From Actinomycetota bacterium (GTDB lineage Bacteria; Actinomycetota; Acidimicrobiia; Acidimicrobiales; JACCXE01): a DNA stretch of 6,309 nucleotides. The notes below the pieces were generated by a model, which worked only from the letters and a program-made list of their open reading frames with translations, did no database searches and had not been told where the DNA came from. Shown piece after piece: positions 1 through 5,349 of this stretch. The position numbers and the translations under genes are program-made. Positions within the stretch are counted from its first letter, which is position 1. The number at the start of each line of letters is the position of its first letter. The stretch covers positions 1-6,309 of the forward strand of contig JACCXE010000030.1 in assembly GCA_013697265.1 (NCBI GenBank). The letters are read 5' to 3'.

Positions 1-1699
1 TCGTCTCGCGCACATACGGCTGGGGCCCGTCGCCCAGATCCAATTCGACGTTGACCCACTCTTCGACGCGACCCAGCGGAGGTTCAGGATCGGCGTCGGG
101 GTCATCGGGACGCGAACGCGGCGCGAAATCGTCCAACTCGGGCAACTCGACGGGCAGCATCGAGTCGGGCAAGGCGTGGGGCAACCCGTCGACGTCGTAG
201 ACGATCGGGAACGGCTCGCCCCAGTAGCGCTGACGGCTGAACAGCCAGTCGCGCAGCTTCGTCGTTTGGGCCCCTTCGCCCACGCCGCGCTCTTCCAACC
301 ACGCAGTGATCGCGGCCTTGGCCTCGGCCATAGCCATGCCGTTCAAAAAGTCGCTGTTGATCGCCACGCCTTCGCCCGTGAACGCCTGATCTTCGGGGTG
401 GTCGGGCGGTGGCTGCACGGTGCGGACCACGGGCAGGTCGAACTTCTCGGCGAAGGCCCAATCTCGTTCGTCTTCGGCAGGCACGGCCATGATCGCCCCG
501 GTGCCGTAGCCGGCCAACACGTAGTCCGCGATGTAGATCGGGATCTGCGCGCCGTTCACCGGGTTCGTGGCGTAGGCGCCGATGAACACGCCGGTCTTGT
601 CCCGTGAGTCGGCGGTGCGGTCTTGCTCGCTGACGTTTTCGATCGCGGCGCGATACGCCGCAACCGCGTCGGCCGCGTCGGGCGCGACCAATTGGTCGAC
701 GATCGCATGCTCGGGCGCGACCACCATGAACGTTGCACCGAACAACGTGTCCGGACGGGTCGTGAACACTTCCAACTCGCCCGCCTCGGTTGCGAAGCGC
801 ACCCGCGCACCTGTTGACCGGCCGATCCAGTTGCGCTGCATTAACTTGACCGGCTCGGGCCAGTCCAAGCCGTCGAGGCCGTCGATCAGACGATCGGCAA
901 ACGCGGTGATGCGCATCATCCACTGCGTCAACGGACGCTTGTAGACGGGGAAGTTGCCACGGTCGCTACGCCCGTCGGGCGTGACTTCTTCGTTGGCCAA
1001 CACCGTGCCCAACCCTGGGCACCAGTTGACCATCGCCTCGGTGCGATACACCAAGCGGTGACCGTCGATGACCTCGGCCCGCTCGACCCTGGACAACTCG
1101 CCCCACGGTCGCTGTGTTGCGTGCGTGCCGCTCTCGTATTCCTTGATCAGTTGCTCGATCGGACGGGCGGTGCCGTTGTCGTCGCAGTACGAGTTGTAGA
1201 TCTTCAAGAAGATCCATTGGGTCCAGCGCACGAAGCCGGGGTCGGTGGTCGACACCGCGCGCCGCTCGTCGTGGGCCAAGCCCAGCCGCTGCAACTGGCG
1301 CCGCATGTTGTTGACGTTGTTCTCGGTGGTGACGCGGGGGTGCTGGCCCGTCTCCACCGCGTACTGCTCGGCCGGCAAACCAAACGCGTCGTAACCGATG
1401 GTGTGCACGACGTTGAAGCCCTTCATGCGCAAGTAGCGGCCGTAGACGTCGGTTCCGATGTAGCCCAGCGGGTGGCCGACATGCAGCCCCGAGCCCGAGG
1501 GGTACGGGAACATGTCCAGGATGTAGCGCTTGGGCTTGTGGGCGACCTCGCTCCAGCCGTCGGCTAGTGGGCCGGCCGGGTTCGGCACCTCCCAGGTGCC
1601 ATTCTCGTTCCAGTACGCCTGCCACTTCTGCTCGAACTGCTCCGCGGCGCGGGCGTCGTACCGGAAAGGTCGCTCATCCACCGCGTTGTCGTCCGCCAT
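1..1699 (-). CDS. leuS: Leucyl-tRNA synthetase, N-terminal 566 residues (3' end beyond window)
   Basis: Class Ia aminoacyl-tRNA synthetase that charges tRNA-Leu with leucine in the cytoplasm. Translating 1699 down to 2 gives an unbroken frame of 566 codons. The HIGH motif is HVGH at residues 73-76, inside FPYPSGSGLHVGHPLGY. The zinc-region block MVNWCPGLGTVLANEEV is at about 223-239. The CP1 editing domain follows, with the threonine-rich TTRPDT at 313-318 and GTGAIMAVPAEDERD at 399-413, keeping the Asp that in this family contacts the amino group of mischarged amino acids (D410). KLRDWLFSRQRYWGEPFP at 481-498 marks return to the catalytic core. Bacterial LeuRS is usually about 860-970 residues, so KMSKS and the anticodon-binding domain lie beyond the left edge. 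The start ATG (1697-1699) has no Shine-Dalgarno sequence but sits 6 bases after TACGAT, suggesting a leaderless mRNA. The identification is very secure. Confidence 0.97.
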   Translation of the reverse strand, partial: MADDNAVDERPFRYDARAAEQFEQKWQAYWNENGTWEVPNPAGPLADGWSEVAHKPKRYILDMFPYPSGSGLHVGHPLGYIGTDVYGRYLRMKGFNVVHTIGYDAFGLPAEQYAVETGQHPRVTTENNVNNMRRQLQRLGLAHDERRAVSTTDPGFVRWTQWIFLKIYNSYCDDNGTARPIEQLIKEYESGTHATQRPWGELSRVERAEVIDGHRLVYRTEAMVNWCPGLGTVLANEEVTPDGRSDRGNFPVYKRPLTQWMMRITAFADRLIDGLDGLDWPEPVKLMQRNWIGRSTGARVRFATEAGELEVFTTRPDTLFGATFMVVAPEHAIVDQLVAPDAADAVAAYRAAIENVSEQDRTADSRDKTGVFIGAYATNPVNGAQIPIYIADYVLAGYGTGAIMAVPAEDERDWAFAEKFDLPVVRTVQPPPDHPEDQAFTGEGVAINSDFLNGMAMAEAKAAITAWLEERGVGEGAQTTKLRDWLFSRQRYWGEPFPIVYDVDGLPHALPDSMLPVELPELDDFAPRSRPDDPDADPEPPLGRVEEWVNVELDLGDGPQPYVRET

Positions 1700-1771
1700 C
1701 GGCCAATCGTACGGGACGGGTCGTGCGACCAACGACCCAGTTTCGAGCCGTGCGACGTACGCTCGGACGCA
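1700..1771. promoter_or_regulatory. Divergent promoter region between leuS and the acyltransferase gene
   Basis: This 72-bp gap separates two divergent start codons. On the minus strand TACGAT (1706-1711) ends 6 bases before the leuS ATG. On the plus strand TACGCT (1758-1763) ends 8 bases before the acyltransferase ATG. Both fit the actinobacterial TANNNT -10 consensus at the distance that places the transcription start on or next to the start codon. Neither gene has a recognisable Shine-Dalgarno sequence. Convincing -35 boxes are not visible; TTGGTC on the minus strand (1727-1732) is a weak candidate with a 15-bp spacer. Leaderless initiation is inferred from spacing only. Confidence 0.5.
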
Positions 1772-2842
1772 ATGGCGGCGGCGCAAACCTCTACCCCGGT
1801 AGATCTGGGCTACCGGCCGCGCCTCGACGGCATGCGGGCGATCGCGGTCACCCTCGTCGTCGCGGCCCACGTGTTCCGGCGATTCGACGGCGGGGGGACT
1901 GTGGGCGTCGGTACGTTCTTCGTGCTGTCGGGCTTCCTGATCACCACCATCCTCGACGCTGAGCGCGAGGCGACCGGCGCCGTCAACCTGCGCTACTTCT
2001 ACATCCGTCGATTCTTACGCCTGTATCCCGCGCTGGTCGCACTGGTGGTTGCCTTCCTCATCGGGCTCGCGTTCAACGTGTGGCGGGGCGGCACCGGCCA
2101 AGGCCTCAGCGGGGCGGCAATGGCGCTCACCTACACCACCGACATCTTCACGATCGTGGGAAAAGGACGGTGGATCGCGTTCGAATTGCTGCTCACGTGG
2201 ACGCTCGCGGTCGAAGAACAGTTCTATTTGGCCTGGCCCGTCACGTACATGTTCCTCATGAAGCGCTTCACGACCTGGCGAAGCCGGATGACGGTGCTCG
2301 GCTGTGGCGTTGTGTTTGGCGCAGCTGTGCGCGCAGTTGCGTCAACGCAAGCGGGCATCGCTCTCACTCCCCTGACGTGGACCGACGCGCTCCTCATCGG
2401 GTGCTGCCTCGGCCTCGCGTACCGCAACGGATGGTTCGAACCCCGTCGGATGCACCCACTGGTGCTGCTCCTCGCGTCGCTGCCCGCATTGCAAATTCTG
2501 TGGCAGGGACAGAACCGCTTGGACGAAGTAATCGGGCTCACCCTTTTCGACCTCGGCGTGGCGGTGTGGATCGTGCACGCGCTGGCCCAGCCTCGCCGTT
2601 TTGACTTCCTGGGATCGAAGCCCTTGGCCCACCTTGGGCGGATCTCGTACGGGCTGTACATCTGGCACACGCTGGTGTTGAACCTGATGCACAAATGGTT
2701 CGACAACAACAACATCGGGTTCTTCCTGGCGGGCTATGCGTTGTCGGTTGCCGCGGCCGAGCTGTCCTTCCGGTTCATCGAGTCGCCGTTCCTGCGCAAG
2801 AAGTCGCGGTTCTCAGTTGCGCCTAGCGGTGCGCTACCGTGA
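1772..2842 (+). CDS. Acyltransferase-3 family integral membrane O-acyltransferase
   Basis: A 356-residue membrane protein of the acyltransferase-3 family (PF01757; OafA/NodX-like). These proteins transfer acetyl or other acyl groups to sugars, lipids or glycans at the cytoplasmic membrane. The family signatures appear in order: RLDGMRAIAV (17-26) with the conserved His H33 in the first membrane helix; GTFFVLSGFLIT (47-58); FYIRRFLRLYP (76-86); TWTLAVEEQFYL (142-153); GRISYGLYIWH (289-299); and FIESPF (335-340) at the C terminus. Roughly ten hydrophobic segments are visible. There is no C-terminal SGNH domain, so it is the short single-domain form. The start follows TACGCT by 8 bases with no ribosome binding site; the next in-frame Met (21) would cut into the first motif. 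The acyl acceptor cannot be told from sequence, and the neighbours (leuS, a tRNA) give no pathway. Confidence 0.93.
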   Translation: MAAAQTSTPVDLGYRPRLDGMRAIAVTLVVAAHVFRRFDGGGTVGVGTFFVLSGFLITTILDAEREATGAVNLRYFYIRRFLRLYPALVALVVAFLIGLAFNVWRGGTGQGLSGAAMALTYTTDIFTIVGKGRWIAFELLLTWTLAVEEQFYLAWPVTYMFLMKRFTTWRSRMTVLGCGVVFGAAVRAVASTQAGIALTPLTWTDALLIGCCLGLAYRNGWFEPRRMHPLVLLLASLPALQILWQGQNRLDEVIGLTLFDLGVAVWIVHALAQPRRFDFLGSKPLAHLGRISYGLYIWHTLVLNLMHKWFDNNNIGFFLAGYALSVAAAELSFRFIESPFLRKKSRFSVAPSGALP

Positions 2843-2852
2843 ACGCCTCCGG

Positions 2853-2926
2853 GGGCCTGTAGCTCAGTCCGGTAGAGCACCGCGCTGGCAGCGCGGGTGT
2901 CAGGGGTTCAAGTCCCCTCAGGTCCA
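2853..2926 (+). tRNA. tRNA-Ala (anticodon GGC)
   Basis: A complete cloverleaf of 74 nt without encoded CCA. The acceptor stem GGGCCTG pairs with CAGGTCC and includes the G3-U70 wobble that is the main alanine identity element. The D arm is GCTC with a 9-nt loop and GAGC. The anticodon stem CCGCG/CGCGG carries loop CTGGCAG, giving anticodon GGC (reads GCC and GCU). The variable region is GTGTC. The T stem AGGGG/CCCCT closes the loop TTCAAGT. The discriminator base is A2926, followed by CAAA instead of CCA. The gene starts 10 bases after the acyltransferase stop; TACCGT (2835-2840) may be its own -10 box. Its 3' end is duplicated downstream. Confidence 0.97.
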
Positions 2927-2929
2927 CAA
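2915..2929 (+). repeat. Direct repeat copy 1 (tRNA-Ala(GGC) 3' end), putative attachment site
   Basis: CCCTCAGGTCCACAA covers the 3' strand of the T stem, the 3' acceptor strand, the discriminator and three flanking bases. The same 15 bases occur at 3432-3446. Direct repeats of a tRNA 3' end that bracket a short insert are the usual footprint of site-specific integration into a tRNA gene, where the element restores the 3' end. That interpretation is inferred; the repeat itself is seen. Confidence 0.7.
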
Positions 2930-2966
2930 ATTTAGCCCTTGACCGGCTTCCGCTAGCGTGGAACAT

Positions 2967-2982
2967 TCGAACGCATGTTCGT
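2967..2982. promoter_or_regulatory. LexA-binding site (SOS box)
   Basis: TCGAAC-GCAT-GTTCGT matches the actinobacterial/Bacillus-type LexA operator (TCGAAC-N4-GTTCGA) at all but the last base of the palindrome. The core CGAAC-N4-GTTCG is perfect. It lies 60-75 bases before the TTG at 3043, just downstream of a possible -10 box TAGCGT (2954-2959), so bound LexA would block transcription start or early elongation. It implies that the nuclease gene is induced by DNA damage. LexA binding is inferred from sequence match and position. Confidence 0.75.
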
Positions 2983-3042
2983 TTCACGCACCCTGCAACG
3001 TCGGAGCTCGGCGCTCTCACGGAGCTCGCCGTCGCGAACGCG

Positions 3043-3387
3043 TTGACACGTGCTGGGCGTCGCGTTTTCCTGCCGTTCTTTAACGCACATAGCCGCGTCG
3101 ACCTGATCTACGAGGATGACCGCCGTGAATTAAAGCGAGTGCAGTGCAAGACGGCTCGCCTCAAAGGCGATGTGATGACCTTCTACGCGTGCAGCCACAC
3201 CGGAGGCGTCGAGCGAAGTTATCGGGGCGAAGCGGACGAATTCGGCGTGTACTGCCTCGAAACCCAGGCGGTGTATCTCGTACCTGTCGATGAAGTTCCT
3301 ACGCGCATGGTGAGTCTTCGCGTCGGCCCGGCGCGCAACAACCAGGAGCGTCGCGTTCGCTGGGCCGAGCCCTACCGGCTCAGCTAG
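3043..3387 (+). CDS. Group I intron-associated type PD-(D/E)XK nuclease (PDDEXK_5-like); 5' end uncertain
   Basis: A small predicted DNA endonuclease of the family typified by I-Ssp6803I (PF11645). From TTG 3043 the product has 114 residues. The core strands carry VDLIYED (metal-binding D20) and RVQCKTARLKG (Q34-x-K36 active site). Family blocks RSYRGEADEFGVYC (58-71), VYLVPVDEVP (77-86), SLRV and RWAEPYRL follow to the end. The expected first helix, with the catalytic Glu, is not in this ORF but is readable in the same frame just upstream: SELGALTELAVANAL from 3001, Glu codon at 3022-3024. No ATG, GTG or TTG precedes it in frame, although the frame stays open back into the tRNA. ATG 2975 is in another frame and stops at 3046. 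So either TTG 3043 makes a shortened protein, initiation is non-canonical (ATT 2965), or there is a frameshift near 2998. The gene stands alone in a tRNA-flanked unit behind an SOS box. Family call good; start and activity uncertain. Confidence 0.8.
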   Translation: MTRAGRRVFLPFFNAHSRVDLIYEDDRRELKRVQCKTARLKGDVMTFYACSHTGGVERSYRGEADEFGVYCLETQAVYLVPVDEVPTRMVSLRVGPARNNQERRVRWAEPYRLS

Positions 3388-3406
3388 GCGGTCGGCGCTC
3401 GCCCAG

Positions 3407-3446
3407 GTCAGGTCAGGGTTTGAGAAGCAAGCCCTCAGGTCCACAA
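3407..3446 (+). repeat. Degenerate second copy of the tRNA-Ala(GGC) 3' end
   Basis: The last 15 bases (3432-3446) are identical to the tRNA copy at 2915-2929. Upstream, GTCAGGG (3412-3418) resembles the tRNA variable region and T stem, but the T loop is replaced by a longer sequence. The arms AGGGTTTG (3415-3422) and CAAGCCCT (3428-3435) form an 8-bp stem with one G-U pair and a 5-base loop. It looks like a diverged tRNA 3' fragment marking the right end of a unit of about 0.5 kb. The hairpin lacks a following T-tract, so it is not a standard terminator, though it may slow or protect the nuclease mRNA end. Confidence 0.65.
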
Positions 3447-3526
3447 CTTGAGTTTCGCTGCGTACTATGAGTTGCCGTTGGAGGCGTGGCACGTGGCCGC
3501 GCACTTCGATGCGCTGGGAGGCTGAG

Positions 3527-4213
3527 ATGGTGTGCCCTCATTGCGGTGCGCCGCCGACTGTTCCCCCGTCGTCGATATGCATGCGGTGCCGGCAACCGAT
3601 GACGTCAGGAAGTGGCGTCAGTGTGGCACCGGGCGTTACGCCACCCTCACCACAAAGTGACGGGAAGCCAATCTGGAAGCGGGGCTGGGCGGTCGCGATC
3701 GCCGTCGTCGTGCTGTTGATTGTCTTCGGCAGCCTGCTCCCAGACAAGAAGACCGCGAACCTCACGACCGCGGACGCCACAGGGACGACGACCGAATTCG
3801 CGGAGTCATCGGCGACGACCGCTGCGTCGCCAGCCGTCACCGCGTCGCCAGTTGTCACCGCGCCAGCTGTCACTGCGCCGCCGAGGACGACGCCGCCGAC
3901 CACAGCCGACCCCTATGCCAGCGAGACGGTCAGCCAGAAAAACGCCCGTCGCAAAGCCGCCGAATACCTGGCCTACACGGCCTTCTCCCGCACCGGCCTA
4001 ATCAAACAGCTCAAGTACGAGGGCTTCTCGGAAGCGGACGCGATCTACGGCGTCGACGCCATCAATCCCGACTGGTTCGAGCAGGCCGCCAAGAAGGCCA
4101 AGGAGTACATGGAGTACTCGTCGTTCTCCCGACAGAGCCTGATAAATCAACTCAAATACGAGGGCTTCACACAGGCGCAGGCCGAGCATGGCGCGGACTC
4201 TGTGGGCCTGTAG
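3527..4213 (+). CDS. Zinc-ribbon, single-pass membrane protein with two Ltp-type repeats
   Basis: A 228-residue protein. Residues 1-25 form a short zinc ribbon (C3-P-H-C6 and C18-M-R-C21). Residues 54-71 are one strongly hydrophobic membrane segment preceded by KR. Residues 74-128 are a Thr/Ala/Pro-rich linker. The C terminus has two repeats of the Ltp or host-cell-surface lipoprotein family (PF07553): about 137-180 with FSRTGLIKQLKYEGFSEADA, and about 185-228 with FSRQSLINQLKYEGFTQAQA. The likely topology is cytoplasmic ribbon and exported repeats. In Streptococcus phage TP-J34, Ltp with such repeats blocks DNA injection by superinfecting phages; many actinobacterial relatives have no known role. 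ATG 3527 was chosen because GGGAGG (3516-3521) lies 5 bases upstream and the ribbon begins at once; the frame is open 20 codons further, but those are not family-like. TACTAT (3463-3468) is a possible -10 box. Domain calls are good; the exclusion role is a guess. Confidence 0.85.
   Translation: MVCPHCGAPPTVPPSSICMRCRQPMTSGSGVSVAPGVTPPSPQSDGKPIWKRGWAVAIAVVVLLIVFGSLLPDKKTANLTTADATGTTTEFAESSATTAASPAVTASPVVTAPAVTAPPRTTPPTTADPYASETVSQKNARRKAAEYLAYTAFSRTGLIKQLKYEGFSEADAIYGVDAINPDWFEQAAKKAKEYMEYSSFSRQSLINQLKYEGFTQAQAEHGADSVGL
3824..3874 (+). repeat. Short tandem repeat inside the Ltp-protein linker
   Basis: Two 18-bp units beginning GCGTCGCCAG and ending GTCACC (3824-3841 and 3842-3859) are followed by a related 15-bp unit (3860-3874). 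They encode Ala-Ser-Pro-x-Val-Thr and Ala-Pro-Ala-Val-Thr, the stalk between membrane and repeats. Unit gain or loss keeps the frame and would change stalk length. Confidence 0.6.
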
Positions 4214-4271
4214 CAGCATTGCCCACTTCCGGCGGCGCCCCGACCACTGCTGTTTGAGCAAGGCTCACCGC

Positions 4272-4457
4272 ATGTACGAGAATAAAGTCATGACACAACG
4301 AGACCGCATGATCGGCAAGTTCGATCCGCTGCAGATTGCGCTGAACGCTTAGGCGTCGGAACGGTGGCGATTCGCCGGAGTCGCTACGTCCGACGCGAAC
4401 GCCATCACGGGCAAGAAGCAGGAAGCAATTTCATTTCTGGAGCGCCCGAAGGCTTAA
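4272..4457 (+). pseudogene. DUF4177-like small protein gene interrupted by an in-frame TAG
   Basis: From ATG 4272 the frame reads 26 residues beginning MYENKVMTQRDRMIGKFDP, then TAG (4350-4352), then 34 residues in the same frame containing WRFAGVATSD and QEAISFLERPKA, to TAA (4455-4457). Joined, they look like one DUF4177 protein (PF13783), a family of about 60-70 residues of unknown function with a YEYKV..Q start, an ALNxYAxEGWRVV middle and a VFLER end. The stop falls where the family usually has Tyr (LNA-stop-ASE), so a TAC or TAT to TAG change explains it. Near the GKFDP segment the protein is a few residues shorter than is typical. A weak AAGG lies 8 bases before the ATG. TAG also ends the nuclease and Ltp genes here, so recoding is unlikely. 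Broken gene is the best reading; a sequencing error is the alternative. Confidence 0.72.
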
Positions 4458-4575
4458 ACAATCGAGCGAACTGAGCACGCAGCTACGCCGCTGTCTTTTG
4501 GTTGAAGCAGTCGGCGCGCGCCGGCGTCGTTCGGACCCTTAGGGACACCGTCGCCCTCCCGGCGTCTGGGGCATG

Positions 4576-4601
4576 AAAAGCGGTTCCGCGGAACCGCTTT
4601 T
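4576..4601. terminator. Perfectly palindromic bidirectional terminator
   Basis: A 26-bp perfect inverted repeat: AAAAGCGGTTCCG followed by its reverse complement. Folded in either direction it gives a GC-rich stem flanked by A-tract and T-tract, the form of an intrinsic terminator that works both ways. It sits between the plus-strand DUF4177 remnant (ends 4457) and the minus-strand lipoprotein gene (ends 4676), so it serves convergent transcripts. Confidence 0.88.
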
Positions 4602-4675
4602 GCGATCGCCGTCGGCATCGACCAAGCGTTATGAGCGAGGCGCGTGGGCAAACCGACCCGGCCCGCCGTACGTTC

Positions 4676-5080
4676 TTAGGACAGCGTGAAGCGATGCTGA
4701 CAATCGGTCGAATCAGCAAGGACTTGGCCAGCGGCGCAAGCACCGTCAACCAGTCGCCGAGAACCGAGCTTCTGCTGCAGCCGAAGCGTCGCCGTTTGCT
4801 GGCCCAGTCCCCCTCGGCAGGCGGGAGGCCCGGCGTCCACGGAGTACATCGTGATGGTCACCCGAGTGCGCTCGTATCGAATGACGTGCCCGGCCGCCTT
4901 GTCGCATTGCGGCCGCCTCGATATGACAAGAAGAGTTTTTTCGTCTCGCCGGTGCACTGAAAGCAGCGGCTCCGCGATCCCACCCGAGGGAGCTGTTCCG
5001 ACGGTTCGCTCCGTCCCGCCGCCCGATGATGAGCAGGCGACAGTGAAGCCCGCCAGAATTACTAGGAGCAGTTTGCGCAT
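4676..5080 (-). CDS. Putative secreted lipoprotein of unknown function
   Basis: A 134-residue protein with a clear lipoprotein signal: MRK, a hydrophobic stretch LLLVILAGF, and a lipobox-like TVAC with the lipid-accepting Cys at 16, followed by SSSGGG. It should be exported and anchored to the outer face of the membrane. The mature part has four further cysteines (59, 88, 115, 127), which could form two disulfides, and an alternating hydrophobic pattern (about 39-56 and 64-80) suggesting beta strands. The block LRLQQKLGSRRLVDGA (99-114) resembles the end of small secreted actinobacterial proteins of unknown role. No enzyme motif is seen. TAGGTT on the minus strand (5093-5098) is a possible -10 box 12 bases before the ATG; no strong Shine-Dalgarno is visible. 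Transcription would end at the palindrome at 4576-4601. The reading frame is well supported; function is unknown. Confidence 0.75.
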   Translation of the reverse strand: MRKLLLVILAGFTVACSSSGGGTERTVGTAPSGGIAEPLLSVHRRDEKTLLVISRRPQCDKAAGHVIRYERTRVTITMYSVDAGPPACRGGLGQQTATLRLQQKLGSRRLVDGACAAGQVLADSTDCQHRFTLS

Positions 5081-5186
5081 ACGCCAAGTGTGAACCTATT
5101 TCAACGCCCGGGCCGCTGGTCACCTACCCATGCCCTCAATGTGCGTTAGGTGGCACGGCCTTGACAGCAGCGCGATTCGACCAGCC

Positions 5187-5203
5187 ATCGCAAGAGATGC
5201 GAT
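5187..5203. repeat. Small inverted repeat beside the tRNA remnant
   Basis: ATCGCA (5187-5192) and TGCGAT (5198-5203) are 6-bp arms around AGAGA. It lies just left of the tRNA-Ala(UGC) 3' fragment, where an integrase arm or core-flanking site might be expected. It is short and may be chance. Confidence 0.3.
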
Positions 5204-5210
5204 CCAATGT

Positions 5211-5255
5211 TTTGCAAGCAGGACGTCGTCGGTTCGAGTCCGATCACCTCCACCA
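5211..5255 (+). pseudogene. 3'-half remnant of tRNA-Ala (anticodon UGC), putative attachment site
   Basis: From the anticodon loop onward this is a recognisable tRNA: loop TTTGCAA with anticodon TGC (5211-5217), 3' anticodon stem GCAGG (5218-5222), variable ACGTC, T arm GTCGG-TTCGAGT-CCGAT (5228-5244), acceptor 3' strand CACCTCC (5245-5251) with U70 as needed for alanine identity, discriminator A5252 and encoded CCA (5253-5255). The preceding bases AATGT pair only partly with GCAGG, and no D arm or 5' acceptor strand (GGGGGTG or GGAGGTG) exists upstream. So it is a fragment, not a working gene. A 3' piece starting at the anticodon loop is the classical trace of integration into a tRNA gene. 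It differs from the intact tRNA-Ala(GGC) at 2853, so it derives from another tRNA gene or element. Confidence 0.8.
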
Positions 5256-5349
5256 AAAGTTCGTCAAGGCGAAGGCTGGCGTCGCCCAGTTCGTAGCCGC
5301 GACCGACTAGATGTCGAGACGGCCCGTCGCCGATGAAGTGCCAGTGGGG

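Noticed and set aside
102..923. Long minus-strand reading frame of 273 codons (and another at 966-1625)
   Set aside because: Arg-rich, low-complexity shadow frames of leuS. The true minus-strand frame from 1699 carries all LeuRS motifs and is open to the left edge.
2224..2715. Antisense frames opposite the acyltransferase gene
   Set aside because: No recognisable domain; the plus strand encodes a complete acyltransferase-3 protein there.
3415..3435. Hairpin as an intrinsic terminator of the nuclease gene
   Set aside because: It is not followed by a T-run and overlaps the tRNA-derived repeat, which explains its presence better.
3467..3526. Twenty extra N-terminal codons for the Ltp-repeat protein
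   Set aside because: Composition is unlike the family, and a strong GGGAGG lies 5 bases before ATG 3527, where the zinc ribbon begins.
4350..4352. TAG as a recoded sense codon (pyrrolysine or altered code)
   Set aside because: TAG ends other genes in this window, and a Tyr-to-stop point mutation is the simpler explanation.
4512..4523. 12-bp palindrome CGGCGCGCGCCG
   Set aside because: Simple GC-alternating sequence, expected by chance in high-GC DNA, and without a T-tract or other context.
4631..4960. Plus-strand frame of 109 codons opposite the lipoprotein
   Set aside because: No domain or ribosome binding site; the minus strand has a proper lipoprotein signal in the same interval.
5180..5255. 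Complete tRNA-Ala(UGC) gene
   Set aside because: No 5' acceptor strand or D arm precedes the anticodon loop, and the 5' anticodon stem is mismatched at two positions.
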